Origin: an uncultured Tepidimonas sp.
GTDB taxonomy: Bacteria; Pseudomonadota; Gammaproteobacteria; Burkholderiales; Burkholderiaceae_C
DNA: 27,505 bases
Reading direction: 5' to 3'
Assembly: GCA_937949455.1 (NCBI GenBank)
Contig: CALEDU010000203.1
Span: 1 to 27,505 of the forward strand
The notes beneath the pieces are model-generated. The model was given only the letters and a program-made list of their open reading frames with translations, was not told the DNA's origin and ran no database searches. Shown piece after piece: positions 1 through 6,815 of the stretch (position 1 is the stretch's first letter; each line of letters begins with the position of its first letter). The position numbers and the translations under genes are program-made.

Positions 1-67
1 AGGCCGTGACCTCGCGGTGGCTAAAGCTGACCGAAAACCCTTCCCCATGTAGCACCGAACCTGCCAT
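1..67 (-). CDS. possible 5' end of a truncated minus-strand gene, unidentified
   Basis: On the minus strand an open frame starts at ATG 67 (or at ATG 73, two codons earlier) and runs without a stop off the left edge. It gives about 22-24 residues beginning MVMAGSVLHGEGFSVSF. A purine-rich GGATAGG lies just upstream and could serve as a ribosome binding site. The short peptide vaguely resembles the start of an ABC ATPase, but that is too little to name a product. The frame could be chance, so confidence is low. Confidence 0.3.
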   Translation of the reverse strand, partial: MAGSVLHGEGFSVSFSHREVTA

Positions 68-200
68 GACCATCACCTATCCAGTTGATCCACCATGACT
101 TTATCGAATGGTATCCATTAGAACCGTCCCCGCTCCACCCATGAGACGATGGCCCACAGCTTGCCTCAAATTCACGAAAATGGCTAATGGACAATCTGGG

Positions 201-347
201 ATGAAAGCAATTGTGGACCTTTTTTCGACGGATTACGGGCTCATGAGCGCCGGGGTGATCGCCTTTGTCATCGTTATGGGGGTGTGGTTCTATCGCTTCT
301 TCTCGCGCAAGATGGCAGAGTCCGAGCGCGCCGCAGGCAAGCCCTGA
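201..347 (+). CDS. DUF3149 family small membrane protein
   Basis: A 48-residue protein beginning MKAIVDLFSTDYGLMS. One hydrophobic helix (about residues 13-31) is followed by a basic stretch (YRFFSRKM) and a short charged tail, so the C-terminus probably faces the cytoplasm. The N-terminal DLFSTDYGLMS pattern and size fit the DUF3149 family of tiny one-helix proteins known in Burkholderiales; no function is established. The start at 201 is chosen because the conserved part begins there. In-frame ATGs at 108 and 180 would add residues unlike the family. No Shine-Dalgarno sequence is seen; a GACAAT box ends five bases before the ATG, so a leaderless transcript is possible. Confidence 0.7.
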   Translation: MKAIVDLFSTDYGLMSAGVIAFVIVMGVWFYRFFSRKMAESERAAGKP

Positions 348-368
348 CGGTTGGCGCACGGGTGGTGC

Positions 369-374
369 GACAAT
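369..374 (+). promoter_or_regulatory. putative extended -10 box for the NIF3 gene (leaderless)
   Basis: TGC followed by GACAAT forms an extended -10-like element that ends six bases before the ATG at 381, so transcription would start at or next to the start codon. The same TGCGACAATCC stretch precedes the M50 protease gene. No good -35 is seen. Not proven. Confidence 0.4.
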
Positions 375-380
375 CCGCCC

Positions 381-1184
381 ATGCAAGATCGCTGCCTGCC
401 TGCCGCAGATGTCGAACCCGGCGGCACCACCCGTGAGGCGCTCGGGGCCGCGCTGGACGCGCTGCTGGAGCCGGCGCGCTTTCAGGACTATGGCCCCAAC
501 GGCTTGCAAGTCGAGGGACGCCGGCCGATTCGCCGTCTGCTCAGCGGCGTGACCGCCAGTTTGGCCTTGATTGAAGCAGCGATCGAGGCCGGTGCCGATG
601 CCATCCTGGTGCACCATGGCTTGTTTTGGCGCGGACAGCGCGGCACCGTCACCGGCTGGATGAAAGCCCGCTTGCAGCGGCTGCTGGTGCACGACATCAA
701 TCTGTATGCCTACCACTTGCCGCTCGATGCGCATGCGGAACTGGGCAACAACGCCCAGCTCGGGCAGCGTTTGGGCTTTGCGCCGTTGAGTGATGAGGGA
801 TGGGGGCGCTTTGGGGATCAGCAGCTTGGCTTTCTTGGCGGCTGCGATGTGCAGGATGCCGCTGCACTGGCCGCGCGCGTCGAAGCCGTGTTGGGCCGAC
901 GCGCCACCTGGCTGCCGGGAGATGGCCGGCCGATTCGCCGGGTGGCCTGGTGCAGTGGGGGGGCGCAAGGCTATTTCGAGGCGGCCATCGCCGCTGGTGC
1001 CGATGCATTTTTGACCGGCGAGATCTCTGAGCCCCAGGCGCACCTGGCACGTGAGTGTGGTGTGGCCTTCCTGGCGTGCGGGCACCATGCCACCGAGCGT
1101 TACGGTGCACCGGCCGTGGGCGCGCATGTGGCCGCCCAGCTCGGCATCGAACACCGCTTCATCGACATCGACAACCCCGCCTGA
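381..1184 (+). CDS. NIF3/DUF34 family dinuclear metal-centre protein
   Basis: A 267-residue protein of the NIF3 (DUF34, YbgI) family, whose members form hexameric toroids with a two-metal site; the biochemical role is unsettled. Visible family marks are FQDYGPNGLQVEG (34-46), the metal-binding VHHGLFW with His78-His79, and the C-terminal GHHATERYG with His235, His236 and Glu239. Length is close to the roughly 250 residues usual in proteobacteria. ATG 381 is preferred over the in-frame TTG at 351, which lacks a ribosome binding site. The stop overlaps the start of pdxA (TGATG), so the two are probably co-translated. No biochemical link between them is implied. Confidence 0.88.
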   Translation: MQDRCLPAADVEPGGTTREALGAALDALLEPARFQDYGPNGLQVEGRRPIRRLLSGVTASLALIEAAIEAGADAILVHHGLFWRGQRGTVTGWMKARLQRLLVHDINLYAYHLPLDAHAELGNNAQLGQRLGFAPLSDEGWGRFGDQQLGFLGGCDVQDAAALAARVEAVLGRRATWLPGDGRPIRRVAWCSGGAQGYFEAAIAAGADAFLTGEISEPQAHLARECGVAFLACGHHATERYGAPAVGAHVAAQLGIEHRFIDIDNPA

Positions 1185-2227
1185 TGGACGCATCCCGCAT
1201 GCCCGCCGACCGGGGCGATGCCCCCATCGCCATCACCATGGGGGATGCGGCCGGCATCGGGCCGGAGATCGTGGCCGAGGTGTTCCGGCGCTGGCCCGAG
1301 TGGTCGTCTCGCTGTGTGGTGGTGGGGGATGTGGCGGTGATGCGGCGGGCGGCGCAGGTGGGCGGGGGGCTGTTGCCGATCGCCGTGCTGGACGCGCCCG
1401 CGCAGGCGGGGCATGTGCCGCCGCGGTGCGTGCCCGTGTGGCCTGCGGTGTCGATCCCGGTATTGCCACCCTTTGGCCAGATCAGTGCCGTGGCGGGCCG
1501 GGCGGCCGCAGATGCCGTGATCATCGCCGCCCAGGCCGCGCTGCGCGGCGAGGTGAGTGCCATCGTAACCGCCCCCCTGCACAAGGCCGCGCTGGCCGCA
1601 GCCGGCGTCGATGTGCCTGGTCACACCGAACTGCTGCAGCGCATCGCTGCACAGGCGCGTGGTCTGGTGCCTGCCGAAATGCCGGTACGCATGATGCTGT
1701 CCAACGATGTGCTGCGCACTGTGCTGGTCAGCATCCACATACCGCTGCGCGAGGCGGTCGAGGCCGTCACCGAAGCGGCCGTGTGGGAGACGCTGCGCAT
1801 CACCCACGACCATTTTTGCCGTTTGTTGGGTTGGCCGCGTTGCCGCATCGCCGTCGCAGGGCTCAACCCGCACGCGGGCGAAGGCGGGCTGTTTGGGCGC
1901 GAGGAGATCGACGCCATCTGGCCGGCCATCGCCCGCGCGCAGGCTGCAGGCTGGGCGGTCACCGGACCGCACCCGCCGGACACGGTGTTCATGCGTGCAC
2001 GGGCCGGGGAGTTCGATGTGGTGGTCGCCATGTACCACGATCAGGGTCTCATTCCAGTCAAGTACCTGGGGCTCGATCGGGGCGTCAACACCACACTGGG
2101 CCTGCCATTCGTGCGTACCAGTCCTGATCACGGAACGGCGTTCGACTTGGCAGGGCGCGGCTTGGCCGATCCTGCCAGCCTGTTGGCAGCGCTGGAGGCC
2201 GCATGGACGATGCGTGCTCGGCGGTGA
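1184..2227 (+). CDS. pdxA: 4-hydroxythreonine-4-phosphate dehydrogenase PdxA
   Basis: A 347-residue NAD-dependent enzyme that oxidises 4-phosphohydroxy-L-threonine in the DXP-dependent vitamin B6 pathway; the product condenses with DXP through PdxJ. Family marks are ITMGDAAGIGPEI near residues 17-29, VTAPLHKAAL, the metal/substrate segment GHTE (His147), LNPHAGEGGLFG near 227-238, and MYHDQGLIPVK with His285. Length fits the family (about 330-345). ATG 1184 overlaps the TGA of the upstream NIF3 gene by one base. PdxH, which acts later in the same pathway, lies elsewhere in this window at 18541-19173. Confidence 0.95.
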   Translation: MDASRMPADRGDAPIAITMGDAAGIGPEIVAEVFRRWPEWSSRCVVVGDVAVMRRAAQVGGGLLPIAVLDAPAQAGHVPPRCVPVWPAVSIPVLPPFGQISAVAGRAAADAVIIAAQAALRGEVSAIVTAPLHKAALAAAGVDVPGHTELLQRIAAQARGLVPAEMPVRMMLSNDVLRTVLVSIHIPLREAVEAVTEAAVWETLRITHDHFCRLLGWPRCRIAVAGLNPHAGEGGLFGREEIDAIWPAIARAQAAGWAVTGPHPPDTVFMRARAGEFDVVVAMYHDQGLIPVKYLGLDRGVNTTLGLPFVRTSPDHGTAFDLAGRGLADPASLLAALEAAWTMRARR

Positions 2228-2279
2228 GGGGATTGACCTGCTGGCTTTGTGGATTAGGGTTTGCCGAGCGGCAATGCAC

Positions 2280-2285
2280 TACAAT
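2280..2285 (+). promoter_or_regulatory. putative -10 box for petABC
   Basis: TACAAT lies in the 141-base gap between pdxA and petA, about 83 bases before the petA start. No convincing -35 sits at the right spacing (TTGACC at 2233-2238 is 41 bases away). It is placed as expected for the pet operon promoter, but the support is the hexamer alone. Confidence 0.35.
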
Positions 2286-2368
2286 GCTGTGTGGTATTCG
2301 TGCGTACGCTGCTGCTCGGGTGACGTGCGCATGTCGTTTGCTACCGCCTTTGAGAAAGACTATCCCCC

Positions 2369-2968
2369 ATGAGCGAAGCCAACCTCGATCAGGACCGCCG
2401 GACCTGGCTGATTACCTCGTGCGCCGTGGGTGGCGCAGGCGTGGCTGCCGTTGCGGTCCCCTTCGTCAGTTCGTTTGCGCCGTCCGAGCGTGCCAAGGCC
2501 GCTGGTGCCTCGGTCGAAGTGGATGTCTCCAAAATTCAGCCCGGCGAGAAGGTCGTGGTCGAATGGCGGGGCAAGCCGGTTTGGGTGATGCGCCGCACGC
2601 CGGAGCAGTTGGCGTCGCTGGAGCAGGTCGAGTCCCAGCTCGCCGACCCCGAGTCAGACCGCAAGGCGTACCCGACGCCGCCGTATGCAAAAAATCGGCA
2701 CCGCTCGATCAAGCCGGAAATCCTTGTGGCAGTCGGCATTTGCACGCATCTGGGTTGTTCGCCGGTGGATAAGCTGCAGCCCGGGCCGCAGCCGTCGCTG
2801 CCCGACGATTGGAAGGGTGGCTTCCTGTGCCCCTGCCACGGCTCGACCTTCGACATGGCGGGCCGGGTGTTCAAAAACAAGCCGGCACCAGACAACATGG
2901 AGGTGCCGCCGCACCACTATGTCTCGGATACGGTCGTGCTGATCGGCGAAGACCCGCCCAAGGCCTGA
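2369..2968 (+). CDS. petA: ubiquinol-cytochrome c reductase, Rieske iron-sulfur subunit
   Basis: A 199-residue Rieske subunit of the cytochrome bc1 complex, carrying electrons from ubiquinol to cytochrome c1 on the periplasmic side. The N-terminus has a twin-arginine-like RRTWL (10-14) followed by a single hydrophobic anchor (about 15-37), as expected for a Tat-exported, uncleaved Rieske protein. The 2Fe-2S cluster motifs are complete: CTHLGC (Cys125, His127, Cys130) and CPCHGS (Cys154, Cys156, His157), so both cluster ligands of each box and the disulfide cysteines are present. It is the first gene of petABC, 41 bases before petB. Confidence 0.97.
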   Translation: MSEANLDQDRRTWLITSCAVGGAGVAAVAVPFVSSFAPSERAKAAGASVEVDVSKIQPGEKVVVEWRGKPVWVMRRTPEQLASLEQVESQLADPESDRKAYPTPPYAKNRHRSIKPEILVAVGICTHLGCSPVDKLQPGPQPSLPDDWKGGFLCPCHGSTFDMAGRVFKNKPAPDNMEVPPHHYVSDTVVLIGEDPPKA

Positions 2969-3009
2969 TCTGCCGCTTTTGCACCGAATCCACGCACTAG
3001 GGAATCATC

Positions 3010-4431
3010 ATGGCCGAATTCAAGGAAGCCCCCCCCAACGCCTCGCGCGGCGAGCAGCTCCTGACTTGGATTGACAACCGCTTCCCGCTGTCCAAGCTGT
3101 ACAAGGAGCATCTGGCCGAATACTACGCGCCAAAGAATTTCAATTTTTGGTATTTCTTCGGCTCGCTGGCCCTGCTGGTGCTGGTCATTCAGATCGTCAC
3201 CGGCATCTTTTTGGTCATGCACTACAAACCGGACGCCTCGCTCAACGCGGCGGGCGTCCCGGTGGCCTTCGCCTCGGTCGAATACATCATGCGCGATGTG
3301 CCGTGGGGCTGGCTGATCCGCTACATGCATTCCACCGGGGCCTCTGCCTTTTTCATTGTGGTGTACTTGCACATGTTCCGCGGCCTGATCTACGGCTCGT
3401 ACCGCAAGCCGCGCGAGTTGGTGTGGATCTTTGGTTGTGCGATCTTCCTGGTGCTCATGGCCGAGGCTTTCATGGGCTATCTGCTGCCCTGGGGTCAAAT
3501 GTCGTACTGGGGGGCTCAGGTGATCGTCAACTTGTTTTCGGCCATCCCCTTCATCGGTCCCGATCTGGCGATCCTGATTCGGGGTGACTACGTCGTCAGC
3601 GATGCGACGCTCAACCGCTTCTTCAGCTTCCATGTCATCGCCGTGCCGCTGGTGTTGCTGGGATTGGTCGTGGCGCACATCATTGCCCTGCACGAGGTGG
3701 GCTCCAACAATCCGGACGGCATCGAGATCAAGGCCACCAAAGGCCCGGATGGCAAGCCGCTGGACGGCATCCCCTTCCATCCGTACTACACCGTGCACGA
3801 CATTTTGGGGGTCTCGGTGTTCTTGATGGCGTTTTCGGCGATCATCTTCTTTGCTCCCGAGCTCGGCGGCTATTTCCTCGAATACAACAACTTCATTCCG
3901 GCCGACCCGATGGTGACGCCACCGCACATTGCGCCGGTATGGTATTTCACCCCTTTTTATTCGATGCTGCGCGCGATCACCAGCGAGATGATGTATGTGC
4001 TCGTTGCGCTGGTTCTGATCGGGGCTGCGCTCGGGGCGATCAAATCGTCCATGGGCCCGGTGGGCAAGGGCGGTCTGATTGGCGGCGCGGTGGTGTTGTC
4101 CGCGCTGATGCTGAGCATCGACGCCAAGTTCTGGGGCGTGGTCGTGATGGGCGGCGCGGTCATCATTCTGTTCTTCCTGCCCTGGCTGGACTATAGCCCG
4201 GTCAAGTCCATCCGCTACCGCCCGAGCTGGAACAAGTACCTGTATGCACTGTTCGTCATCAATTTCCTGATTCTGGGCTATCTGGGCGTGCTGCCACCGT
4301 CGCCGGTCGGTGAACGTGTTTCACAGGTGGGCACACTGCTTTACTTTGGCTTCTTCTTGCTGATGCCGTGGTGGAGCCGCCTAGGCGAGTTCAAGCCGGT
4401 TCCTGCCCGCGTCAACTTCCAGGCCCACTGA
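3010..4431 (+). CDS. petB: cytochrome b subunit of the bc1 complex
   Basis: A 473-residue polytopic membrane protein that holds the two b hemes and the Qo and Qi quinone sites. Likely heme ligands are His107 and His121 in one helix and His208 and His223 in another. Spacing is 14 and 15 residues, the second one longer than in mitochondrial cytochrome b. The Qo-loop tetrapeptide is PVWY (309-312) instead of PEWY, a form I recall as usual in beta- and gammaproteobacteria. Length indicates one full-length cytochrome b, not split b6/subunit IV. AGGGAA at 2999-3004 is a well-placed ribosome binding site. petC follows 20 bases after the stop. Confidence 0.97.
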   Translation: MAEFKEAPPNASRGEQLLTWIDNRFPLSKLYKEHLAEYYAPKNFNFWYFFGSLALLVLVIQIVTGIFLVMHYKPDASLNAAGVPVAFASVEYIMRDVPWGWLIRYMHSTGASAFFIVVYLHMFRGLIYGSYRKPRELVWIFGCAIFLVLMAEAFMGYLLPWGQMSYWGAQVIVNLFSAIPFIGPDLAILIRGDYVVSDATLNRFFSFHVIAVPLVLLGLVVAHIIALHEVGSNNPDGIEIKATKGPDGKPLDGIPFHPYYTVHDILGVSVFLMAFSAIIFFAPELGGYFLEYNNFIPADPMVTPPHIAPVWYFTPFYSMLRAITSEMMYVLVALVLIGAALGAIKSSMGPVGKGGLIGGAVVLSALMLSIDAKFWGVVVMGGAVIILFFLPWLDYSPVKSIRYRPSWNKYLYALFVINFLILGYLGVLPPSPVGERVSQVGTLLYFGFFLLMPWWSRLGEFKPVPARVNFQAH

Positions 4432-4451
4432 AATTCCAGGAGTCGAATCCC

Positions 4452-5222
4452 ATGAAGCGATGGATTGCCACGGGTCTGGTGGCCCTCGGTGCGATGTTTG
4501 GGGTGTCCGGTGCGCTGCACGCCGCTGGCACCAGTTTCCCGATGGACAAGGCCCCACACCTGACCAACGATACGGCGGCGCTGCAAAACGGTGCCAAAAT
4601 CTTTACCAACTATTGCCTGAGTTGTCACTCGGCGTCGTTCGTGCGCTACAACCGGCTGACCGAAATCGGCTTGACGGAAAAGCAGATCCGCGAGAATCTG
4701 ATGTTCACCACCGACAAGGTGGGTGATCCGATGATGTCCGCGATCGACCCCAAGCAGGCCAAGGACTGGTTCGGCGCGCAGCCGCCGGATCTGTCGCTGG
4801 TGGCCCGCTCGCGAGCGGTGCAACTAAGCCACAGTGGTGCCGACTATCTGTACACGCTGCTGCGCGGCTACTACCGCGACCCCAACCGCCCCACGGGCTG
4901 GAACAATGTCGCTTTCCACAACATAGGCATGCCCCACCCGCTGTGGGAACTGCAGGGTGAGCGCAAACCATTGTTCGAAAAGGCCTCTAGCCACGGCCAG
5001 GAAGTGGAAGTCTTCCGCGGCTGGGAGGTCGTCAAGCCCGGCAAGCTGACCGAGGCCGAATACGACCGCACCGTCGCCGAGCTGGTGGCGTTTCTGGAAT
5101 GGATGGCCGAGCCCGCCAAGAACGACCGCATCCGCCTCGGGGTGTGGGTGCTGATTTTTCTCGGGGTGTTTACCGTCATCGCTTGGCGCTTGAACGCCGC
5201 CTACTGGAAAGACATCAAGTAA
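4452..5222 (+). CDS. petC: cytochrome c1 of the bc1 complex
   Basis: A 256-residue cytochrome c1, the third bc1 subunit, passing electrons from the Rieske protein to soluble or membrane cytochromes c. A signal peptide is visible (MKRWIATG to about ALHA-A, residues 1-24). The heme is attached at CLSCH (Cys55, Cys58, His59), and Met160 in NIGMPHPLW is the likely sixth ligand. A C-terminal helix (about 229-246) anchors the domain in the membrane with a short basic tail inside. AGGAG at 4438-4442 sets the start at ATG 4452, since the in-frame upstream starts lie inside petB. It is the last gene of petABC; a terminator follows. Confidence 0.97.
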   Translation: MKRWIATGLVALGAMFGVSGALHAAGTSFPMDKAPHLTNDTAALQNGAKIFTNYCLSCHSASFVRYNRLTEIGLTEKQIRENLMFTTDKVGDPMMSAIDPKQAKDWFGAQPPDLSLVARSRAVQLSHSGADYLYTLLRGYYRDPNRPTGWNNVAFHNIGMPHPLWELQGERKPLFEKASSHGQEVEVFRGWEVVKPGKLTEAEYDRTVAELVAFLEWMAEPAKNDRIRLGVWVLIFLGVFTVIAWRLNAAYWKDIK

Positions 5223-5253
5223 CCCTCCGACCGCGTGTCTGAGCGCGGTCCAC

Positions 5254-5299
5254 GCAGTGGGTGAGCCAGCCGGCAGGCGGCCACCCGCTGTTTTCTTTT
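5254..5299 (+). terminator. rho-independent terminator after petABC
   Basis: GCAGTGGGTG (5254-5263) pairs with CACCCGCTGT (5282-5291) in a 10-bp stem with two wobbles. Inside, two further GCC/GGC triplets pair around a GGCA loop. The hairpin is followed directly by TTTTCTTTT. A second, weaker 7-bp hairpin (GACCGCG 5229-5235, CGCGGTC 5244-5250) lies just before it. The T-tract ends only a few bases before the sspA ribosome binding site. Confidence 0.75.
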
Positions 5300-5318
5300 G
5301 TCGAGGAGCGAACACACC

Positions 5319-5930
5319 ATGATGGTTCTGTACTCGGGCACTACCTGCCCGTATTCGCACCGTTGCCGTTTCGTGCTGTTCGAGAAGGGCATGGATTTCG
5401 AGATTCGCGATGTGGATCTGTACAACAAGCCCGAGGACATCGCGGTCATGAACCCCTATGGCCAAGTCCCTATCCTGGTCGAGCGCGACCTGATCCTGTA
5501 CGAATCCAACATCATCAACGAGTACATCGACGAGCGCTTCCCGCATCCGCAGCTCATGCCGGGTGACCCGGTGGACCGCGCCCGCGTGCGGCTGTTTCTG
5601 CTCAACTTCGAGAAGGAGCTGTTCACGCACGTCTCGGTGCTGGAGCAACGCACACCCAAGCCGACCGACAGGCAGATCGAGAAAGCCAAGGCGCACATTC
5701 GCGACCGCCTGACCCAGTTGGCCCCCGTGTTCCTGAAAAACAAGTTTATGCTGGGGGACAATTTCTCCATGCTGGACGTGGCGATCGCCCCGTTGCTGTG
5801 GCGTCTGGACCACTATGGCATCGAGCTGAACAAGAATGCTGCTCCACTGCTGAAGTACGCCGAGCGCATTTTCTCGCGGCCGGCCTATATCGAGGCCCTG
5901 ACACCGTCTGAAAAGGTCATGCGCAAGTGA
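5319..5930 (+). CDS. sspA: stringent starvation protein A (GST-fold)
   Basis: A 203-residue SspA homologue, a glutathione S-transferase-fold protein that binds RNA polymerase in enterobacteria and modulates transcription in stress and stationary phase. The N-terminal thioredoxin-like half shows LYSGTTCPYSHRCR, then NPYGQVPILVERDLILYESNIINEYIDERFPHP, the classical SspA/GST segment. The C-terminal half is all-helical and contains MLGDNFSMLDVAIAPLLWRL. GAGGAG at 5303-5308 supports ATG 5319 (ATG 5322 is equally in frame). The stop overlaps the sspB start, so translation is coupled. The terminator immediately upstream leaves little room for a separate promoter. Confidence 0.95.
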   Translation: MMVLYSGTTCPYSHRCRFVLFEKGMDFEIRDVDLYNKPEDIAVMNPYGQVPILVERDLILYESNIINEYIDERFPHPQLMPGDPVDRARVRLFLLNFEKELFTHVSVLEQRTPKPTDRQIEKAKAHIRDRLTQLAPVFLKNKFMLGDNFSMLDVAIAPLLWRLDHYGIELNKNAAPLLKYAERIFSRPAYIEALTPSEKVMRK

Positions 5931-6424
5931 TAGACACCGATCTGCCCTCCACGCGTCCGTATTTGATCCGCGCCCTGCACGAATGGTGCACGGACGGGGG
6001 TTTCACCCCCTACATCGTGGTCGCGGTGGACGAGCGCGTGCAGGTGCCGCGTGAGTTCGTGCGCGATGGCCAGATCGTTCTTAATGTCAGCTTCGACGCC
6101 ACCAGTGGCCTGCGGTTGGGCAACGACGTGGTCGAATTCAAAGCCCGCTTTGGTGGGGTACCACGCGAAGTGGTGGTGCCCGTCGACCATGTGATTGCCA
6201 TCTATGCCCGTGAGAATGGACGGGGCATGGCCTTCCCCGCGCCACAGCCTGCTGCGCCGCAAACGCCGACCCATCGGCTGCAAGTGGTGGCCAGCGAGGA
6301 AGTGCGGGAATCGACCGATTCTGCGGGCGCCGCTCCTGCCGAGACCACGACCGACGGTGGTGACGGATCTGGCCGTCCACCGGCACCAGGTGGCAAGCGC
6401 CCAACGCTGACCCGGATCAAGTGA
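5927..6424 (+). CDS. sspB: ClpXP adaptor / protease specificity-enhancing factor SspB
   Basis: A 165-residue SspB homologue that delivers ssrA-tagged and other substrates to ClpXP. The folded N-terminal domain (about 1-105) shows STRPYLIRALHEWCTDGGFTPYIVV and the conserved LNVSFDATSGLRLGN and ARFGG segments. A long Pro/Ala/Gly-rich flexible linker (about 106-155) follows. The last residues, PTLTRIK, match the ClpX-binding tail of the family (ALRVVK-like in Escherichia coli). The GTG start at 5927 overlaps the sspA stop by four bases, the usual sspAB coupling. Confidence 0.95.
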   Translation: MIDTDLPSTRPYLIRALHEWCTDGGFTPYIVVAVDERVQVPREFVRDGQIVLNVSFDATSGLRLGNDVVEFKARFGGVPREVVVPVDHVIAIYARENGRGMAFPAPQPAAPQTPTHRLQVVASEEVRESTDSAGAAPAETTTDGGDGSGRPPAPGGKRPTLTRIK

Positions 6425-6437
6425 TCTGCGTCACGGC

Positions 6438-6443
6438 TACAAT
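6438..6443 (+). promoter_or_regulatory. putative -10 box for tRNA-Thr
   Basis: TACAAT sits 76 bases before the mature tRNA-Thr end, just after the sspB stop, inside GGCTACAATACGGGC. No clear -35 is seen at 16-18 bases. The leader contains a GGGCAA/TTGCCC inverted repeat (6486-6491 and 6510-6515) immediately before the tRNA, which may matter for 5' processing. Confidence 0.4.
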
Positions 6444-6519
6444 ACGGGCTGGTTGATAGGCAAGAGGAAGCAGGCAACGGGTCACGGGCAATCGACAGCC
6501 CAGCCGCGGTTGCCCATGG

Positions 6520-6595
6520 GCCGCTTTAGCTCAGCTGGTAGAGCACCCGCCTTGTAAGCGGTAGGTCGTCTGTTCGAGTCAGACAAGCGGCACCA
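6520..6595 (+). tRNA. tRNA-Thr (anticodon UGU)
   Basis: A 76-base cloverleaf. The acceptor stem GCCGCTT pairs with AAGCGGC, followed by A and an encoded CCA. The D arm (AGCTCAGCTGGTAGAGC) and T arm (TTCGAGTC loop region) are standard. The anticodon loop CTTGTAA carries TGT at 6553-6555, reading ACA threonine codons. It faces the tRNA-Ser gene and ends at the shared terminator. Confidence 0.96.
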
Positions 6596-6618
6596 CGCAC
6601 ACTGTCCGCACCAAACAA

Positions 6619-6654
6619 AAAAACCCTTTCCGCCTCGTGTCGGAAAGGGTTTTT
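6619..6654. terminator. bidirectional terminator between convergent tRNA genes
   Basis: CCCTTTCCG (6624-6632) pairs perfectly with CGGAAAGGG (6641-6649) around an 8-base loop. The stem is flanked by A7 on the left and T5 on the right. Read from either strand it is a stem followed by a U-tract, so it can end transcripts of both tRNA-Thr and tRNA-Ser. Confidence 0.9.
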
Positions 6655-6659
6655 GGTTG

Positions 6660-6752
6660 TGGCGGAGAGAGAGGGATTCGAACCCTCGATACGGGGAAGA
6701 CCCGTATACCGGATTTCGAGTCCGGCGCATTCGACCGCTCTGCCATCTCTCC
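6660..6752 (-). tRNA. tRNA-Ser (anticodon CGA)
   Basis: A 93-base minus-strand tRNA of class II. The acceptor stem GGAGAGA pairs with TCTCTCC, followed by G and an encoded CCA. The anticodon stem CCGGA/TCCGG closes the loop CTCGAAA with anticodon CGA (plus-strand 6716-6718), reading UCG. A long variable arm (TACGGG, TCTT, CCCGTA) confirms serine. The T arm is standard. trpS follows on the same strand upstream, ending at 6816. Confidence 0.96.
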
Positions 6753-6770
6753 GCGGTCGTAAAGCTTGCT

Positions 6771-6776
6771 ATTGTA
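6771..6776 (-). promoter_or_regulatory. putative -10 box for tRNA-Ser
   Basis: On the minus strand TACAAT lies 18 bases before the tRNA-Ser 5' end, in the gap after trpS. No good -35 is found at normal spacing. It is the same hexamer seen before several other genes here. Confidence 0.4.
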
Positions 6777-6815
6777 GCAGGGCAAGCAGCGGTTTCCGGC
6801 TCGGTGGCGCAGCGC

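Noticed and set aside
1..73. Naming the left-edge fragment an ABC transporter ATPase
   Set aside because: About 22 residues with no Walker motif; the resemblance is too weak to assign a product.
21..1193. A 390-codon minus-strand open frame opposite the NIF3 gene
   Set aside because: It mirrors the NIF3 coding frame, has no family motifs and fits the long antisense frames expected at high G+C.
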